From contig NC_060247.1 in the NCBI RefSeq assembly GCF_921293095.1, positions 115,835,111 to 115,899,110 on the forward strand: a stretch of 64,000 nt of DNA, written 5' to 3'. The stretch comes from Ischnura elegans (taxonomy: Eukaryota; Arthropoda; Insecta; Odonata; Coenagrionidae). Under the pieces are notes generated by a model that was given only the letters and a program-made list of their open reading frames with translations, was not told the DNA's origin and searched no databases. A program made the translations under genes and the position numbers. Shown piece by piece: positions 1-9,399 of the stretch (positions are counted from its first letter, which is position 1; each line of letters opens with the position of its first letter).

Positions 1-158
1 ATCCCTGCCACATTTGGATATCAAAGTTGTCAGTTATTTTCATAGGCGCCGACTCCATGGGGCTTGAGGGGGCCCGAGCCCCCTCAATAATCCGTTATGG
101 GTGTGAGGAAAAAATGTGCCAGGCTTGTCGATTAGTAATATTGCGATTTAGGCAACAA

Positions 159-394
159 GGGCGTACCCAAGATCAAAACTGGGGAGGGGGGGGCAAGCCA
201 TGTTTGTTCAAGTTCTAGGTAAGATTTAAGCATGGAAAAGGTGAACGAAATCAACATATTAAGGAAACTGTAACGGCTCTTTATTATTTTTTTAATTATT
301 TGCTTGAAAAACTTTATTTTCCTTAAAGACATTTCCGATTTTTGCTTCTAGAGGGGAGGCTGCTGCACCCTCCTGCCCCTCACTGGGTACGCCC
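159..394. mobile_element. G-rich MITE with GGGCGTACCCA terminal repeats
   Basis: The sequence GGGCGTACCCA at 159-169 is matched by its reverse complement TGGGTACGCCC at 384-394. A poly-G tract sits just inside the left end and a C-rich stretch just inside the right end. No coding capacity is visible and no clear target duplication flanks it. It is a short non-autonomous DNA element. A mirror copy lies in the right arm of the large inverted duplication, at about 1080-1315. Confidence 0.6.
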
Positions 395-592
395 ATGTTA
401 GGTAATAAAAAAAACAATAGGAAACCACCCTATTGGACAAAAGCGCGTGCTGTCATGACAAAGAGGTATAAAGAATAGGAGAGCCTTTCAAAAGAGTCTT
501 TGAAGATGATTGGGTACCTATATGTATCAGTGGCACAGCAAGGGGGGGTTTTGGGGGTTAAACCCCCCCCCCCAGAGCTCAGATTTATTTTT

Positions 593-882
593 GTGTGTCC
601 TCAATGTAATACATATCAGGGGCGCAGCCAGGAATTAAGATGGGGGGGGGGGGGTTTAGGTGCGACTAATACCGGAGTGCGTGGTGGTATGAAATACCCA
701 CCTGGATAAGCGGTTGGTGTGAGATTAATGAATTGCGGAATTTTAAGATAAACGGTTCAAAATGGTGAGTTTTACGGCTTTCTGAGGGATATTTTACTAA
801 TCCTTACACACTATTCTATTGGTAATATCAATCCAATTAAGCAAATTGGATCAAATTTAATCTTGAATAAATAAATAAATTT
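593..882. other. Spacer of the inverted duplication
   Basis: This is the unique centre between the two arms. It contains another G-tract element end (GGGGCGCAGCCAGG near 620, followed by a run of G) and otherwise AT-rich sequence. No gene is visible. Confidence 0.6.
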
Positions 883-1523
883 AAAAATAAATCTGAGCTC
901 TGGGGGGGGGGTTTAACCCCCAAAACCCCCCCTTGCTGTGCCACTGATACATATAGGTACCCAATCATCTTCAAAGACTCTTTTGAAAGGCTCTCCTATT
1001 CTTTATACCTCTTTGTCATGACAGCACGCGCTTTTGTCCAATAGGGTGGTTTCCTATTGTTTTTTTTATTACCTAACATGGGCGTACCCAGTGAGGGGCA
1101 GGAGGGTGCAGCAGCCTCCCCTCTAGAAGCAAAAATCGGAAATGTCTTTAAGGAAAATAAAGTTTTTCAAGCAAATAATTAAAAAAATAATAAAGAGCCG
1201 TTACAGTTTCCTTAATATGTTGATTTCGTTCACCTTTTCCATGCTTAAATCTTACCTAGAACTTGAACAAACATGGCTTGCCCCCCCCTCCCCAGTTTTG
1301 ATCTTGGGTACGCCCTTGTTGCCTAAATCGCAATATTACTAATCGACAAGCCTGGCACATTTTTTCCTCACACCCATAACGGATTATTGAGGGGGCTCGG
1401 GCCCCCTCAAGCCCCATGGAGTCGGCGCCTATGAAAATAACTGACAACTTTGATATCCAAATGTGGCAGGGATGAGAGAGAATTATGTATGTACCAGATA
1501 TAGGCAAGTATCTAATCGTATAT

Positions 1524-1745
1524 AAACTAGGTCCCTGTGACGTCACGTGGAGTGGCATCGCATGGGCGCCAATCTAGCCTTTTTCAAACGAGGATAAAAA
1601 TTGACCATTGCCATTCGTCTAAACCGGTACCTATTTCTAAAACCAAATAATTTGTATATTATGAATACACTAATGGTGGGTAAGGAATCAAAATCAATGC
1701 CTTTCGTTTTATTTGTTGAAGGCAACTACTACCCCTATTATCGAT
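1524..1745 (+). repeat. Dispersed repeat, copy 1 (second copy at 30.9 kb)
   Basis: About 215 bp beginning AACTAGGTCCCTGTGACGTC are closely similar to 30898-31110. The copies share the CACGTGGAGTGG block and the TATTATGAATACACTAATGG block, with scattered substitutions and small indels. No reading frame is conserved between them. Family unknown; this is a non-coding dispersed repeat, perhaps the end of a larger element. Confidence 0.75.
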
Positions 1746-3840
1746 AAGTTTTTTTCGAAGCGATTTAGTGGCAGACATTATGAATCGTAACTGTATTGCG
1801 AGACTGAGTGCCATTGATGCGGTGCCTTTAGATTAGTTGCGTGCTCAGCAGATGCTACATATCATATATACGGTCCTGATATACGGACCATGCCGATGAC
1901 TCTTTTATCATTCATACAAATATAACCACATCCATTTTCCTCAAGCACGTGAAACAAAAGAAATACTCTTTGCAATTGGAACAACATTTCCGTTGTTCAA
2001 TTCACTTTTAATTGCTTTTCGCCTCTAATGCTAAAGGCAATGAGTCCTCTTGGATGGATGATAACAACAATAATAACAGTGTTCACTCAACGGGCTTTCA
2101 CTCTTTTTTCAGTTTACAGAAAATATTACAAAATTATTCATAAGATTCCCCTTGCTTTTCACCTTCAACCGTACCGCGATATCATTTTGGTGAAATGATC
2201 TTCATCTTGGTGAATACTCTTTATCAGGAAAATATACAATATACATGTCCAAAACTAAAATAAGGAATTCAGTTTTTTATGGTTAGGGAGTAGATGAAAT
2301 ACTCATCCATTGCATTTTTATTGCAGCTAGCGTGTAAACATTTATACTTCATGTTTGTGTTGCAATACTATTGCACTCTCATGGAAGGATTCGAAAAAAA
2401 ATCTAGTCTAAAAAAAACCAATGGAATGGGTCACAGACGCTGGGTTTTGGGCAAAAAATATTTGAATCTTGGAGTAAAAATTGGAAACAGTCGATAAACG
2501 TAAAATAACATTAAAAATAAAAAAATACACTGCGTCTACCTTATGTACTTGTACATTAAAAAATAAGCTTGTATGAGAAAGGGCTATCAAAACCACGGTT
2601 ATATTTGAGAGTTTTTTTACCATTTTAATAATTTTTTTATTCTGGTAAGTATCGTCATTTTTCTAGTTTCTAAAATACAGTCGAATTTGTGTTTAACAAT
2701 AATGGAACAACCCCGGGAACCGTATCAACTTTATACACAGTATTGTATACACAGTAGCACTGGCAGAAAGGGTTGATAGATCTTCCATAATCCATTTTTT
2801 ATCGGTCAATTCACTGCCACTATAACATTATAGTGCTATACGAAATTGTAAAGTCTTAGATAATCCTTTTCTCTGTCTTCGATCGGCTTTGGATTGATTT
2901 AATCCTTTATCTTAAACATCGTCAACCACCTGAAATGAAAAAGAATGAGGAATTATGTTTAATAGTTTGAATGAATAAGGATACCCTCAGTTTTTCTTAC
3001 ATTGCGACGGCCAGGAAGCGTAAAATTCATTTATCTGTTGGAACCTTGAAATATCCACGAATCGCCTTTGATTTAAATGATTATATTTTAGCGTTTATAA
3101 TTTTTAAAATATATGGAATAAATTTTAATGTAGATAATAAAATATATCCTGTTTTGCCTAGAAAAAATCTGTACACCATCACCTCTATAGATTAGTCTTC
3201 CTTGTCTCTACGAAAGTTGGAGCTGATTTCGCTAGCTGCCTTTCTTTGTGACTTTCCTTACTTCCATCCAAACCTAATGAAAAAGGTACCTCATCATCCT
3301 CATCAAATGTTTTTTTATTTCCAACCCCTCCTGAGGCCGGGACGGGTTAAGATGGTTTTAATGGAGGGATGGTGGATTACTTTCCGCTCCGCCTAGTTAC
3401 TATGCAATACCTCTGCGCGAAAATACGTCTGAACTCTGATTTACGTTGAAAAGCGGTATAAAGATATTCATAAATTATTTTTAAACATTGCTTCTGGTGA
3501 GAGATGAAAACTTTCTTTGGAGAGACACCTCTTAACCCATTTCCCCCTTTGTAGCCATATAGCTACACCCTACCATTCTGAGAATATGAGGCTCTCGAGA
3601 AAAATCTGCTCTCATTTTTTGTGTCAAATTGTCACAGATATGTTGTTGGAGCTTATAATAAGTGATATCCACTTATTTATTTATTTCTGGGGCTGAATGA
3701 AACAGACTGGGCTACTGAAGGAAAGAGATGAGCGTGAAACAAAAATTCAATATCGACGCCTACAGTCTATAAATTACATTCTAATATCATAAAATCAAAG
3801 AGAAAATAACTTTGTATATATAAATTTAACTTTCATTCAT
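1746..3840. other. AT-rich stretch with no recognised gene
   Basis: Only short chance ORFs (under 80 codons), poly-A/T tracts and simple AT-rich sequence are seen. No splice-bounded exon or terminal-inverted-repeat element was found here by eye. Confidence 0.5.
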
Positions 3841-3854
3841 CCAAAAATATGCTT

Positions 3855-4030
3855 TTTCTCTAGGGGAGTGCATAGAGGAGGCCCAATTCCATCCCATTGA
3901 AGGCTGATTTCTGTTGCCACTTCGGTCGCATTTTAATCGGCTTTCAAAAACGTCCGCGGCGCGGTGATGAGTGCAATGCGACTCACTTTTTAAAAATATT
4001 TTGCGGTATGGTTATTGCGAATGCGAGGAA
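3855..4030 (+). repeat. Dispersed repeat related to 54.43-54.60 kb
   Basis: The block CTAGGGGAGTGCATAGAGG, followed by CATTTTAATCGG and a CCGCGGCGCGG-like motif, recurs in diverged form at 54430-54600 (CTAGGGGACTACATATGGG, CATTTTAATCGG, CCGCAGCGCGG). Both lie on the plus strand in the same order with similar spacing. This is an old non-coding repeat family of unknown class. Confidence 0.55.
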
Positions 4031-4509
4031 TAGCATTGAAGAGCTATTAATTTGATAAATCGCATCATTATGTTTATCAATTTTGGTTTACAAATAACAC
4101 CCCTAGTTATACCTTATCTCTCCGTGAAACTCGGATCAATATGTTCGTCAGCGACACGAGTGGCAAATTTGGTAAACTCATTAAATGCGCGGTCGTTGAT
4201 AATACATATGGAGCCCGACTTTAGGTCCCTCTATTGTAATATTCGTGCTTTTTCTGATGATTCATACTTTCTATCAAGATCCCTCTAGAAATGAAAAAAC
4301 GTTAGATTCTAGCCTCGTTTCCACCCAGTATAGCTAAATGTCTTCGAGTCATTCTGATGAAACAAGTAGAGGTATCACCAAAATATTTCACTGGATAACT
4401 AAGGACAACCATAGGAGTAACGTACCAAAATTTCTTCACAATCTCAAGAAGAAAGTTTCCCGGGTGGATATGGGTCAAAAATTTCCAATGTTTTCAATAT
4501 TACCGAAAA

Positions 4510-4551
4510 ATACGAGGGAGGCCTAACCCTCTCCCCCTTAAATCCGCCACT
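4510..4551. mobile_element. MITE end (AAATCCGCCACTG)
   Basis: The C-rich stretch ending AAATCCGCCACTG is the typical right end of the CAGTGGCGGAT-type MITEs, also seen at 5.63 kb and (as GGCGGATCC) at 27.39 kb. The other end was not identified. Confidence 0.35.
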
Positions 4552-4699
4552 GCCCTGAGGATGACGAAGTCATGAGTGTTACTTCTTGAAGTTTCGGATT
4601 GACTTCCAACCTCAATGTGAACTACTCGGTTTGATAGGAGCGCATTTCTATGCTCACCATTGATAGACTTTGGAGACGGAGTGAAGGAAGTAGGCGCCG

Positions 4700-4900
4700 A
4701 GTTGGGTCCACGGAGAGGCGGTGGGGAGGGGACGGTGGGATGAGGCCTCTGCCTTCCGCCTCCAGCCATCCGGGGGCGCCTGGTGGTGGGGGCGGCTGGA
4801 GGTTTCCTCCCCTATCTTCCGTCTCCGGCCATCCGGGCCCGCCTTGTGGGGGCGGCGGTTGGGGGCTGCGAGACCAGTTGACACTAGGGAGGCCACCCTG
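4700..4900. repeat. GC-rich 63-bp tandem duplication, frame-preserving
   Basis: A 63-bp unit is present twice, anchored by CCATCCGGG at 4766 and again at 4829. The period is exactly 21 codons, so overlapping ORFs on both strands stay open; on the minus strand it reads as a Pro/Gly-rich 21-residue repeat containing QPPPP and PGW. ORFs are open in several frames, as expected for GC-rich sequence with few stop codons, so it cannot be called a gene. No clean splice sites were seen. It could be a low-complexity coding exon or a minisatellite. Confidence 0.55.
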
Positions 4901-5499
4901 TCCACCAGACATGCCTCCATCTCGGAAGCACCTGCCACCACCAAACACTCATTACATATAATGCAGAAATTATGTGCGCATCGTTGGCGTTTGATTACAA
5001 ATACGATTATATTTAAAAGAGATACAGAAAACGTGATTGTACCATAACTTTTATTGCTTGATTCTGAGTTGGTTTAGATAAAATTTCTTCGATGCATTTA
5101 AGTGATTTTTTTGGCCGTTGAAACGTAACACGAATCTGTTCATGAAGATGCTCGAGTGAGGCACCAACTTTGTCAATCAATAATTCACTTAAAAAGTCAT
5201 TCTGTTACGACTAAATTTAAGTACCGTTTAACAGGGGTGACTTTGGACCACTTTTTCAAGATTTTCGCTTGTAAAGCTTGCGTTTCTGTTATTTCTTTTA
5301 AATCACGTTTATCAATCAAAAGTCTCAACATTTTTCTCTCATTTCTAATTAGTTATTCTGAAATTCTTTGAAATTTAAACCAGCGGTTAAGCCCTAAATA
5401 TGGTCTAATGTCACCCCACTGGACGAGGTGACTTCGGATCAATATGTTTTTGCATTACATTTGAACGGGCTATGCCTTTTGGTAAAATCTCAGCCCATT

Positions 5500-5630
5500 T
5501 TTATGTACCCCCCCTTGGATATCCAATTTAGTTTCACTAGATAGAATGGTCATTTTGTTCGGTTTCCCACTACTGCTGTGAGGTTTCCCCCTAAATAGCC
5601 CCCCTTGTCCCAATCCTGGATCCGCCACTG
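5500..5630. mobile_element. MITE fragment ending GGATCCGCCACTG
   Basis: C-tract-rich sequence ends at GGATCCGCCACTG immediately before AGTCACACCA. The matching left terminus was not found. The flanks (GGGGTGACTTTGGACCAC near 5236, and a similar GTCACACC/TGGTCCAAA block after 5630) suggest the element sits inside an older repeat. Confidence 0.35.
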
Positions 5631-6101
5631 AGTCACACCATGTGGTCCAAAATCCAATTAACGGTATTTCTTAGGTACATATCTTTGCCATCAATTTTGT
5701 AAGCTTCAATCGCGTAATTTTCACGGCAAAAGAATTATTTAAAAGATTTAATTAAATTAATTAACATGTTGAACTTCTGCCCATGTTTTTAAAGTTAGAG
5801 CTTGACAGACCTAGAACGTCGTATAGTTTTGTTTTTGATAGCTTTGTAATCAGCATGTCCACTGCTGCGTTAGTATGTAATTTTCTACTGTGAATCGAAA
5901 TTCTAACTGGGAGTGGAATGGAGGGCCGGGGGAAGGAAACCCGAAAATACGCAGGCTGAACCAAACTCGGAGATGGCAGAAAAATTGAATCTTTATGTTA
6001 AAATAAAACATTTTATTTCAGAGGACGTAAGTGTCACATATTTGACTAATCGAATTGAAAACCGCAAATTATATGCGAGGATCATGTCGACTCCAACTCA
6101 C

Positions 6102-6275
6102 TTGCGTTAGCGGCTGAGCAGACCCTTAGGGGTGGCGCCTTAGTCTTCGCGACAGCCACAGCGCCAAGTCCCATAAGAATCAGGGCTGCCACCTTTCCCG
6201 TTTTCATCGCTATCGGTGATGAACTTTCCTTGGATGAACAAAGCCTTGCCATGACCCCCTTAGATGATAGAGATC
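6102..6275 (-). CDS. Signal-peptide exon of an unidentified secreted protein
   Basis: On the minus strand a 174-bp block is bounded by a TTTCAG acceptor just above 6275 and a GTGAGT donor at 6096-6101. The first ATG at 6252 opens 50 codons plus one base (phase 1). A second in-frame ATG at 6207 starts a textbook signal peptide, MKTGKVAALILMGLGAVAVA, followed by KTKAPPLRVCSAANA up to the donor. The exon is richer in GC than its surroundings. Secretion is inferred from the hydrophobic core and the small residues before a likely cleavage site near VAVA-K. The downstream exons are not recognised in the window. A short mature start with a cysteine soon after is seen in several secreted families, including transferrins, but nothing here fixes the family. 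Confidence 0.55.
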
Positions 6276-6479
6276 CTGAAATGGACGTCAGAAGTAAAAT
6301 AATTCCCGAGTGACGACATGGTGCTACATGATGCTAGTCATGGAGCTACTAAATAATTCATAAAGAAAGACGCCGAAAGTCTTCGAACAAGAAACTGAAT
6401 TTTTCAAAAAGCATTCATGGATACACGTAAATTCCTCCTTGCTCCAGACATACATTCAGGCCCCGAGGTTTAGGTTAAT

Positions 6480-6670
6480 GTCCTTTATTCATATTTGGAC
6501 CGTGATATGGCATGCCAAACAAGAGGTCTCGTGTTCGTGTCCCGCCTGGGTGGGTTTCCCCTTCCAGGGCATGGTTATTCAAGTACGTTTAATTGTTAAA
6601 TACCCCGATTTAAAATGGCCAATATGAGAAGTATTAGGTGGATTAGGAATAAAATAAAACTAAAATAAAA
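6480..6670 (+). mobile_element. tRNA-derived SINE
   Basis: A degenerate pol III B box (GTGTTCGTGTCCCGCC near 6531) is followed by the SINE-like body GGGTGGGTTTCCCCTTCC and an A-rich tail containing AAAATAAAACTAAAATAAAA near 6650. It has no coding potential. It was called from tRNA-like promoter spacing and the A-rich 3' end. Confidence 0.5.
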
Positions 6671-6689
6671 ATGTTTCCCGCACAGCGCA

Positions 6690-8400
6690 TTTTTTAAATT
6701 TACGCAGCTTTTAACTCGATACCTTGCTTCGCTGAACTCGGTATGATGCTAACTTTCAGTTCCTTCGGGAGGTATGTTGCGAATTTGGGGAGAAAGAGGA
6801 TAAGAAGAATAAAAACATTGCAGGTAAATAACATGCACTAATTCAATTAAATATGGTAATATTTCGGCGGATCGGAACAACCGAATTTAGGAAAAAATGA
6901 CTATTATATTGAAAATCTGGTTTCTTTAGCGAAGTAGCATGCTGTAGGGAGATGGATCCGATGAAAAATGTAATTCGTGATTCAAACTATAAGCGGTCCA
7001 AATAAACGATGAAACATGGAATTAATTTTTTATTATATTATGCACAATATACATACCGCCGGTGGTTAAAACAGTTTGCGTTGTCAATGGCATATATCTC
7101 ATAAACTTTACATTACAAAACTAGATAGTTAAAAAATGAAAGTTTCAAATGAACTTGAAAGGTAATTAAAGCCAATATATGAGAAATTAAGAGGTCCACA
7201 ACCCACTCTCTTCCCATCATTTACCTTTGAGAAGGAAATGATGGACATGATCACTACTGTTTATATTATTGCCAGAAAACAAGTTTTGAGCTGGTACTTG
7301 TTGATGTTGCGCATTATAGCGATGTTTTGACCTTTTATATGTTTAAAATTGTAGAAAATCCGTCATGACGGAAGTAAATAATACTAATTTTCGTATTCAA
7401 AGCTGAAAAAATAGGATTCAGTTATCAATGTATAAAAAATAGCTATCTCAGCGTTGTTTCGCTAAGTCTGGCGAGAGGGTTTTTGGAAAGACGAGCATGA
7501 AATAGCAATTTTCTAATGGAGTCCGAATAGTTCATCGGATTAAAATACCTTAGGTGCAACATTTTTTGGTAGTCCTACCAATTTAATTTTTATATTTAGA
7601 AGAAATATCTTTTAAGTTTTTCTATGTCTACCATTGTGTCATAAAAAGTTTACAGATAAACCTCAGGCTCATTTTTAAATCGATTGCCTCAAAAATGATT
7701 AACAGCATAAGGAAACAAAATTTTCGTACTTAAGACCATTTTTAGACATACATTGACTTGCAAATAATGCACCCTTTAGCCATGCTCTCGACTAGATCAG
7801 AACTGGCAGCAGATCCACTTGCGAAGTATCTCTTTTTATTCAGAAATGCTTAGTGGTGCCTTCAAAAACAAGTTTAATGCAATTGAAACCATTTCTAGTA
7901 TGCATGAGGTAAAATTGGTATAGTTCTTTCCACTTTTATATTATGTAACTTTGAATAATTTTATTCAGTAAAAAGGAAACTGAAATAGCTGCGCAAAAAA
8001 GGGGGATTTGTGGATGCTAAGAAGAAAATTTCCTTTCTAGCCCCTTCAGCAGATAAATGCATTTGTAGGTAAAATAGCATTTTTAGCATTGAAAATGACT
8101 TTAATATCACCATTGATGATCCTAAATGAATTTAAGCATAATAAAATTTATAATTCGAGTAATAGAAGAAATATGTATTTGAGGTGATGCCCTTAGCGTA
8201 ATCTTCAGCTACTCTTTCCCTTTTTTCCCGAAAATTTTCTTATATTGCTTGTAAGTACGCCCAAGTGAGGATGCGATCAACCTCTCCCAACTCTCTGTAT
8301 TCAAACTTATATTGAAAACTTTGATGAGTTTCCATCTACATTTTTTTCTTTGCGTGACGATAATCATACCGAGTTTGATACGCCCCCCCCCCCATAATAA
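6690..8400. other. AT-rich stretch with no recognised gene
   Basis: No ORF of note, no splice-bounded GC-rich block and no inverted-repeat element was recognised. A poly-C tract near 8381 and a poly-G tract near 8441 bracket about 60 bp and may be the ends of a small G-tract MITE. Confidence 0.45.
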
Positions 8401-8560
8401 TAAATTAATTCTTTTCTCTTGTACGTATTTTACTAAGTAGGGGGGGATAAGAGTTGAGATCCATCTCTCATACCTCGTAAAAACTGTCGAATGAGTAGCA
8501 TACGGAAATGCAAAAGAATCCTCCTTGCAATAATTGGGGATTCAGCTCTTGCACGCAAAA

Positions 8561-9162
8561 TACAGGGTGTCCCATTTATCTTGACCACCCGAAATAACTT
8601 TTTGTCCAGATGTAAATACAAAAATGTGTCAAGCAAAATTAGACGTCACGGGGACATTAATCAGCATGATTGCTTTCCTTTTAGCTTTGTTATTTACAAA
8701 GATATGAACAGCGGTATGTCTTTTTTAAACGGCGCCCTATATTTTTTATTCGGCAATTCATTTCCTCCCCTAAAGACTTATTCAAAAATGTAGCACAGTG
8801 GATCATTAACATAAACACAGTGTTATAAAAAATGACTGACCAACTAGCGCTTAGTGCAGGTACGCGGGTATTGGAACTACTCCACTTGTTGACGTTGACA
8901 GTGAACAAATGAAAACATACTAAAATGCACTCCAGTCATTCAGTCAACCATTGTCCGTGAATTGCCGAATAAAAAATATAGGGTGTCATTTAAAAAAAAG
9001 GCATACCGCTCTTCATATCTTTGTAAATAACAAAGCTACAAGGAAGGTAGTTATGCTGATTAATGTCCCCATGACGGATAATGAACATTACTTGACACAT
9101 TTTTGAATTTGAATCTGGACAAAAGTTATTTCGGGTGGTCAAGATAAATGGGACACCCTGTA
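8561..9162. mobile_element. Fold-back Tc1/mariner-like MITE (CAGGGTGTCCC ends, TA target)
   Basis: The element runs 8563-9160 and is flanked on both sides by TA. Its termini are CAGGGTGTCCCATTTATC and the reverse complement. The inverted repeats are about 200 bp each (8563-8760 and 8958-9160) with a few differences, enclosing about 197 bp of unrelated sequence. The TA flanks and CAGGGTG-type ends point to the IS630/Tc1/mariner superfamily. There is no transposase, so it is non-autonomous. Short ORFs inside it are not genes. Confidence 0.85.
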
Positions 9163-9244
9163 TATAGATTTAGGATTTTGCGGGACATTTCAGAAGCCTT
9201 TGGTTTCTCGGAATCTGAAGATTTCTCTCACCTTTCCTCCGTAG

Positions 9245-9390
9245 CCAACCCTCGTGCTCTTGTTCGCCTCCTGTCCCAGTGGGGTCCTGTGGGTCACGCG
9301 CCGGGTGTTCTGGAAGTGATGCTCCCGCCTCCGCAGACGCCACTTCCGAGGTGGTCCTCCCCGGATGCTGAGTGGAATGAACACTTGACG
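9245..9390 (+). CDS. Candidate internal exon, protein unknown
   Basis: A GC-rich 146-bp block has a strong acceptor on its left (CTCACCTTTCCTCCGTAG) and a GTGAGT donor on its right. Only the frame starting with two leftover bases is fully open. It gives 48 codons, including LVRLLSQWGPVGHAPG and ending NEHLT at a codon boundary. The same frame stays open upstream to a second possible acceptor (CATTTCAG near 9193). The right end of the CAGGGTG transposon lies about 85 bp upstream. A minus-strand ORF also spans this block. No family is recognised. Confidence 0.35.
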
Positions 9391-9399
9391 GTGAGTACA

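Larger units (their letters stand above)
1..1473. repeat. Large near-perfect inverted duplication
   Basis: Bases 1-592 reappear as their reverse complement at 883-1473, with about 290 bp of unique spacer between. The arms differ by roughly one base in a G/C tract, so the duplication is either very recent or still subject to conversion. Position x pairs with about 1474-x, and the left arm begins at the window edge, so the true left limit is unknown. Both arms carry the same G-tract MITE ends. The short ORFs in the arms are mirror copies of each other and are not genes. An assembly fold-back artefact is possible. Confidence 0.9.

Noticed and set aside
132-332. 66-codon ORF present twice (also 1142-1342 on the other strand)
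   Set aside because: The duplication is explained by the large inverted repeat; the ORF lies across a MITE and has no coding character.
4622-5047. Four overlapping ORFs of 90-108 codons on both strands
   Set aside because: All come from the GC-rich 63-bp duplication; several frames are open and none has clear splice or start support.
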